Of a stretch of DNA of 14,296 nucleotides, positions 10,983 through 14,296 are shown piece by piece. Made by a program: the position numbers and the translations under genes. The notes below the pieces were generated by a model. The model made no database searches and was not told the DNA's origin. It saw only the letters and a list, made by a program, of their open reading frames with translations. Source of the DNA: Candidatus Limnocylindrales bacterium (lineage in GTDB: Bacteria; Chloroflexota; Limnocylindria; Limnocylindrales; CSP1-4); the NCBI GenBank assembly GCA_031292335.1, contig JARLHH010000186.1, positions 1-14,296 of the forward strand, in the 5' to 3' direction. The stretch's first letter is position 1, and each line of letters opens with the position of its first letter.

Positions 10983-11015
10983 GTGCCCGGGTATCACGCC
11001 TCAGCCGCCGGGCAC
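10983..11015 (+). terminator. Possible terminator hairpin after metX
   Basis: GTGCCCGG (10983-10990) pairs perfectly with CCGGGCAC (11008-11015) across a 17-nt loop, 10 nt after the metX stop. No T-tract follows, so it may act with Rho or only as a 3' stabilising hairpin. Confidence 0.4.
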
Positions 11016-11069
11016 GACGGAAGGGGCGGCGGACACCGGCGACCGGGAATTTCGTCCCTCGCGGCGTGG

Positions 11070-11075
11070 TAGTCT
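11070..11075 (+). promoter_or_regulatory. -10 box of a probable leaderless promoter for manA
   Basis: TAGTCT is followed by 7 nt and ATG 11083 (4 nt to the in-frame GTG 11080). The arrangement copies the two promoters at 2689-2723 and implies an mRNA starting at the start codon. There is no Shine-Dalgarno sequence in front of the gene and no clear -35. Confidence 0.5.
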
Positions 11076-11082
11076 CGGCGTG

Positions 11083-12066
11083 ATGCCCACGATCCTCCGG
11101 CCGGTTCCGGATCTTCGAGAGCGAGTCTGGGGCGGCCGCCGCCTGGGCACGCCGCGCGGTCAGCCGATCGGCGAGGCGTGGGTCGCGGGTCCGTCCAACA
11201 CCGTCGTCGAAGGGCCCGATTCTGGTCGGACGCTCGCCGAGATCGCTGCCCGCGACGGTGCCGCCTTCGTCGGCCGGAACGCCTGGGCGCGGACGGGTGA
11301 CCGTTTCCCGCTGCTGGTGAAGCTCCTCGACCCGGCGGACTGGCTCTCCGTCCAGGTGCATCCCGACGATGCGACGGCGCGGCGGCTCGAGGGCCCGGAG
11401 GCCCTGGGCAAGACCGAGGCCTGGTACGTGCTGGACGCCGCGCGGGACGCGGAGCTCATCCTCGGCGTCCGCCGGGGCGTCGGGGCGGCCGCGGTCCGTG
11501 CGGCGCTCACCGAGGGCTCCGGCGCGCTCCTTCCCCTGCTCTCCCACCACCACGCTCGCCCTGGTGACACGATCCCGGTGCCGGCCGGAACGCTCCACAC
11601 GGTGGGGCCTGGCCTCTTCCTCTACGAGATCCAGCAACCATCCGACCTGACCTACCGGTGCGACGACTGGGGCCGGCCGGCGACCCCCGAGCGTCCGCTC
11701 CACATCGCGCAGGCGCTCGCCTCCGTGCGACCGGCGAGCAGGCCGCGGCCGCGACAGGCACCCGACGGCGCGCGCGTGACACTCGTGGCCTGCGAGCAGT
11801 TCGTCCTGGAGCGCCTGCGGGTGGAACCTGGCCACCCGGCCGTTCTCGAGCCCGGCGGAGCCTCGCTGCACATCCTGACCGCCGTGGACGGGCCGGTTCG
11901 ACTCCTGCCGGTTTCCCCGGGCACTGCCGGGAACGATGGCCCGCGCGCCCGGAGCGAGCCGATCGTGCTGGGCATCCTGGAGACGGCCGTCGTCTCGGCA
12001 GCCAGCTCCTCCTACGCGATCGACGCGCCGTCGCCGACTCGCGTGCTGCTCGCGCGCGTGCCCTGA
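11083..12066 (+). CDS. manA: Mannose-6-phosphate isomerase, class I short form
   Basis: The enzyme interconverts fructose 6-phosphate and mannose 6-phosphate, feeding GDP-mannose and glycan synthesis or mannose use. At 327 residues it fits the short Bacillus-type class. Key zinc and active-site motifs are visible: GEAWVAGP near the start, then LLVKLLDPADWLSVQVHPDD with the His of QVHPDD (residue 93), KTEAWYVLDA with Glu112, and PAGTLHTVGPG with His172. FLYEIQQPSDLTYRCDDWGR follows, the conserved catalytic stretch of this family. The C-terminal cupin-like half (about 225-327) is weakly conserved, as usual. ATG 11083 is preferred over GTG 11080 because it sits 7 nt after a TAGTCT box. It is a separate transcription unit from metYX, with no partner sugar genes in view. 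Confidence 0.93.
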   Translation: MPTILRPVPDLRERVWGGRRLGTPRGQPIGEAWVAGPSNTVVEGPDSGRTLAEIAARDGAAFVGRNAWARTGDRFPLLVKLLDPADWLSVQVHPDDATARRLEGPEALGKTEAWYVLDAARDAELILGVRRGVGAAAVRAALTEGSGALLPLLSHHHARPGDTIPVPAGTLHTVGPGLFLYEIQQPSDLTYRCDDWGRPATPERPLHIAQALASVRPASRPRPRQAPDGARVTLVACEQFVLERLRVEPGHPAVLEPGGASLHILTAVDGPVRLLPVSPGTAGNDGPRARSEPIVLGILETAVVSAASSSYAIDAPSPTRVLLARVP

Positions 12067-12081
12067 GCGAGGCCCGGCGCC

Positions 12082-12096
12082 CGTCGGAGCCCGACG
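12082..12096. terminator. Short GC hairpin between manA and the convergent tRNA gene
   Basis: CGTCGG (12082-12087) and CCGACG (12091-12096) pair with a 3-nt loop between two convergent units. It could serve both as a weak terminator; neither side has a T-tract. Confidence 0.3.
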
Positions 12097-12103
12097 CCCG
12101 GCG

Positions 12104-12179
12104 TGGTAGGGGAGGAAGGATTCGAACCTTCGACGTGGCGTGTATAAGACGCCTGCTCTAACCGCTGAGCTACTCCCCC
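12104..12179 (-). tRNA. tRNA-Ile with anticodon UAU (decodes AUA)
   Basis: On the minus strand a full cloverleaf can be drawn. Acceptor GGGGGAG pairs with CTCCCCT (G1-U72 wobble, six Watson-Crick pairs). The D stem is GCTC/GAGC with loop AGCGGTTA. The anticodon stem GGCGT/ACGCC holds the loop CTTATAC, and the T stem GAAGG/CCTTC holds the loop TTCGAAT. Discriminator A73 is followed by an encoded CCA (12106-12104), giving 76 nt in total. Anticodon bases are 12146-12144, UAU, which pairs with AUA. Most bacteria read AUA with a CAU-anticodon tRNA modified to lysidine by TilS, so this form is uncommon. Identity as Ile follows from the anticodon. Confidence 0.9.
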
Positions 12180-12239
12180 GGGTACTGGCCGCTTGGACTC
12201 CCCACGAGCCGACCTACTGTACGGCTTCGACCCTCCACT

Positions 12240-12271
12240 CGCGCCGGCCCTTCCTCCCCGGGGCCGGCGCG
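12240..12271. repeat. Perfect 11-bp inverted repeat (strong GC hairpin)
   Basis: CGCGCCGGCCC (12240-12250) and GGGCCGGCGCG (12261-12271) are exact reverse complements around a 10-nt pyrimidine-rich loop. No T-run is seen on either strand. It lies 60 bp upstream of the tRNA and over 200 bp upstream of the sigma gene. Its role is unknown. Confidence 0.6.
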
Positions 12272-12304
12272 TCCCCATCCGTCGGCGAGCGCGATGGGCA
12301 ACCC

Positions 12305-12330
12305 CCGCCCGGACCCTTCCCTTCGGGCGG
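12305..12330. repeat. 7-bp inverted repeat ahead of a GATAAT box
   Basis: CCGCCCG (12305-12311) pairs exactly with CGGGCGG (12324-12330) across 12 nt and abuts GATAAT. It could be an operator overlapping a promoter of the sigma/Kelch unit, or a hairpin. Low certainty. Confidence 0.35.
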
Positions 12331-12482
12331 ATAATCCGCGTACGCAGGAAGTTCCGACGCGCGGCTCCGGCGCGCGTCCCAGAAGCGCGCCGCCGGCACC
12401 GCGCCGAGCGACTGGCGAGACCGCAGCGAAGTCATCGCCGGAGTGATGCAACAGATAGCGCGAATACAGGCCTCTCAGTGGT

Positions 12483-13019
12483 ATGACGGGTCTCGCAGCC
12501 ACGGCGATTGCCTCGGAGGTGCAGCGCGCCGCTGCCGGTGACGAGGCAGCTTTCGCCCGGATCGTGGCGGCCCACCACGCGGAGATGGCCCGCATCGCCT
12601 ACGGCGTCTGCGGCGACTCTGGCCTCGCCGAGGACGCGGTCCAGGCGGCCTGGTCGATCGCCTGGCGCAAGCTTCGCACGCTGCGCGACCCAGATCGCCT
12701 ACGGCCCTGGCTCGTGACTGTGGCGGTCAACGAGGCGCGCCACCTCGTCCGTCGCCGGGGAATCCGACCGGTGATCGAGCTCGAGATCGACGCGTGCGAC
12801 GCCCGTGCACCCGATCTGTCGGACGAGATCGACCGGGTTGACCTCGTGAACGCCCTTCGCCGTCTCACGCCCGATGAGCGCGCCCTGCTGGCTCTGCGCT
12901 ACGGCGCCGGCTTCGACTCGTCCGAGATCGGTCCGATGCTCGGGCTCTCCGCTTCGGGCGCGCGTGCCCGCCTTGCCCGCCTGCTGGGGCGGCTCCGGAA
13001 GGATCTCGATGATGACTGA
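12483..13019 (+). CDS. ECF-type RNA polymerase sigma factor
   Basis: This 178-residue protein has the two-domain layout of extracytoplasmic-function sigma factors, which direct RNA polymerase to a small regulon under an external signal. Region 2 spans about 20-92: AFARIVAAHHAEMARIAYGV, then LAEDAVQAAWSIAWRKL (core binding) and RPWLVTVAVNEARHLVRRR (-10 recognition). Region 4 spans about 120-174: ALRRLTPDERALLALRYGAG, then the helix-turn-helix SSEIGPMLGLSASGARARLARLLGRLRKDL, which would read the -35. The linker is short and acidic. Length is normal. The start is ATG 12483; no good ribosome binding site is visible, so the exact start is moderately sure. The stop overlaps the next gene by 8 nt, so the pair is probably co-transcribed and translationally coupled. 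The group and target promoter cannot be told from this window. Confidence 0.93.
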   Translation: MTGLAATAIASEVQRAAAGDEAAFARIVAAHHAEMARIAYGVCGDSGLAEDAVQAAWSIAWRKLRTLRDPDRLRPWLVTVAVNEARHLVRRRGIRPVIELEIDACDARAPDLSDEIDRVDLVNALRRLTPDERALLALRYGAGFDSSEIGPMLGLSASGARARLARLLGRLRKDLDDD

Positions 13020-14296
13020 GCTCAAGCGCTTCGAGGCGCGCTTCGCGGCGGCCTACCGGCGCTACCTTGCGGAGGCCCCGGTCGAGGACGACGCGGCCGC
13101 CATCGACGCGGCAGTCGCCCACGCGCGTGCCCATCCTCGCCGACAAGGGTTCTTCGGTACCCTGTGGAGGGTCGTCACGGACGCCCTCGGCCCGACCGCA
13201 CCTGGGGCGCACAGGAGCAGCATGATCGCGTTCAACGCGATCGTGGCCGTCGTCGTCGTGGGGCTCGCCGGAGCACTGCTGTTGAACCGGGGGCAGGCCA
13301 ATCCCGCGGTTCCCGGCCCGTCGCCAGCAGCGGCTGCAGCTCCCTCGGCGGTCCCAGCATCGCCTGCAACCCGCGCGACCGGCTCGATGACCTCCGAACG
13401 CGCCAACCAGACCGCCACGTTGCTCGCCGACGGCCGCATCCTCATCACCGGAGGTGTGGGCTCGGTCAAGCATGGCAACCTGATCCTCAAGGGCGAGACC
13501 GTCGCCTCGGCCGAGCTCTACGACCCGAAGACCGGCACCTTCAGCGCGACCGGCTCCATGAACGTTCCTCGCGCCGGACACACCGCCACGCTGCTCACCG
13601 ATGGTCGCGTGCTTATCGCGGGGGGTTGGGACGGCGATGAAGCTCTCGCCTCGGCCGAGCTCTACGACCCGAAGACCGGCACTTTCAGCGCGACCGGCTC
13701 GATGTCCGCTCCTCGCGAAGGACACACCGCTACCTTGCTCGCCGACGGACGTGTCCTCATCGTCGGCGGTGATGACGGGTCGAACGCCTTTGCTACGGCC
13801 GAGATCTATGACCCGAGGACACTCAGGTTCAGCCCGACGGGCCCGATGACGACGCGCCGAAGTGACGCCGCTGCGACGTGGCTCGCCGATGGCCGCGTTC
13901 TCGTCGCCGGCGGATTGGGGCCACGCACGTCGTCGCCCGTCCAGGCCTCCGCCGAGGTGTACAACCCGAAGACAGGGACGTTCAGCGCGACCGGCTCGAT
14001 GATCACGGCTCGCGATTCGCAGACCATGACCCTGCTCCCCGACGGCCGCGTCCTGGTTGCCGGAGGCTCCGACAGCAACGGCCAGGGTCTGACCTCGGCC
14101 GAGGTGTACGACCCGAAGGCCGGCACGTTCAGCGCGACCGGCTCGATGACTGCCGCGCGCTTCAACCAGACCGCGACCCTCCTGTCCGACGACTGGGTCC
14201 TGGTCGCCGGAGGCTTCGTCAACGGAGGCATGATGACCGGAGGCTACACCAACACCATCGTGGCGAGCCTCGCCTCGGCCGAGCTGTATGACCCGA
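13012..14296 (+). CDS. Membrane-anchored Kelch-repeat protein, probable regulator of the adjacent sigma factor; partial (3' end beyond window)
   Basis: ATG 13012 overlaps the end of the sigma gene by 8 nt and has GGAAGGA 8 nt upstream; the frame is open to the right edge (428 residues seen). Residues 1-70 form a charged, helical cytoplasmic segment (MTELKRFEARFAAAYRRYL at the start). One transmembrane helix follows (about 72-91, no cleavable signal), then an Ala-Pro linker (95-122). After it come Kelch units of 48-60 residues with the theme HTATLLxDGRVLIAGG, then ASAELYDPKTGTFSATGSM, at least five and still going at the edge. These blades build a beta-propeller outside the membrane. Position and topology suggest an anti-sigma factor, but no HxxxCxxC zinc anti-sigma motif is seen, so this role is inferred from context. 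An alternative is a surface protein merely co-expressed with the sigma factor. Confidence 0.85.
   Translation, partial: MTELKRFEARFAAAYRRYLAEAPVEDDAAAIDAAVAHARAHPRRQGFFGTLWRVVTDALGPTAPGAHRSSMIAFNAIVAVVVVGLAGALLLNRGQANPAVPGPSPAAAAAPSAVPASPATRATGSMTSERANQTATLLADGRILITGGVGSVKHGNLILKGETVASAELYDPKTGTFSATGSMNVPRAGHTATLLTDGRVLIAGGWDGDEALASAELYDPKTGTFSATGSMSAPREGHTATLLADGRVLIVGGDDGSNAFATAEIYDPRTLRFSPTGPMTTRRSDAAATWLADGRVLVAGGLGPRTSSPVQASAEVYNPKTGTFSATGSMITARDSQTMTLLPDGRVLVAGGSDSNGQGLTSAEVYDPKAGTFSATGSMTAARFNQTATLLSDDWVLVAGGFVNGGMMTGGYTNTIVASLASAELYDP
13504..14296 (+). repeat. Near-identical 57-bp coding repeats of the Kelch propeller
   Basis: 57-bp blocks encoding (A/T)SAE(L/V)Y(D/N)PKTGTFSATGSM start at 13504, 13648, 13945 and 14092. 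A diverged copy lies at 13792 and a cut copy starts at 14272. Spacing is 144, 144, 153, 147 and 180 bp. Copies at 13504 and 13648 differ at about two bases. Such similarity at the DNA level suggests recent unit duplication or gene conversion. Confidence 0.9.

Larger units (their letters stand above)
12180..12482. other. Intergenic region between tRNA-Ile and the ECF sigma gene
   Basis: No gene is seen in these 303 bp. Two strong hairpins are present (12240-12271 and 12305-12330). GATAAT at 12330-12335 is a fair -10 match but is about 150 bp from the sigma gene. On the minus strand TACAGT, about 37 nt before the tRNA, is a possible tRNA -10. The sigma gene start (ATG 12483) has no clear ribosome binding site. 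Confidence 0.45.

Noticed and set aside
9435..11871. Long minus-strand open frames opposite metX and manA
   Set aside because: Shadows of two clearly recognised enzymes; they contain no coherent domains.

Overview
The window is very GC-rich bacterial chromosomal DNA (roughly 70% G+C by eye). It shows strong third-position G/C bias, tightly packed genes, start codons directly behind a TAGNNT -10 box, and an ECF sigma gene overlapping a membrane-anchored Kelch protein. Together with the large von Willebrand A (VWA) surface protein, this suggests an uncultivated Chloroflexota lineage (Limnocylindria/Ellin6529-like), with a high-GC actinobacterium as the alternative. The taxonomic call is inference from style, not from a marker gene.

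Layout. 1-2682 (-): the N-terminal 894 residues of a large AAA ATPase/TPR regulator of the LuxR/MalT kind, running off the left edge. 2730-3647 (+): an orphan amino-DNA methyltransferase, divergent from the regulator across a 47-bp gap with two back-to-back leaderless promoters. 3644-7057 (-): a 1137-residue secreted, membrane-anchored VWA protein with Ig-like repeats, a Pro-Ser stalk and a cytoplasmic SH3b-like tail. It meets the methyltransferase tail-to-tail with a 4-nt overlap. 7058-7305: a divergent spacer with a perfect inverted repeat. 7306-8073 (+): a two-helix membrane protein with a degenerate NERD-like domain. 8074-8478: a non-coding leader with stacked hairpins and an intrinsic terminator-like structure. 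8479-10973 (+): metY-metX, the direct-sulfhydrylation route from homoserine to homocysteine. 11083-12066 (+): manA. 12104-12179 (-): a tRNA-Ile whose anticodon reads UAU. 12180-12482: a spacer with two GC hairpins. 12483-13019 (+): an ECF sigma factor overlapping by 8 nt a one-helix Kelch beta-propeller protein (13012 to the right edge).

How the parts work together. metY and metX form one small operon for homocysteine synthesis, and the structured leader is well placed to control it. The sigma/Kelch pair has the layout of a sigma factor and its membrane-bound regulator, with an external propeller in place of the usual sensor domain. The other genes look like independent units.

Best candidates for something undescribed: the riboswitch-like metY leader (8222-8351), the ECF sigma/Kelch-propeller pair, and the UAU-anticodon isoleucine tRNA. 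The Walker-A-deficient regulator is also worth a look.
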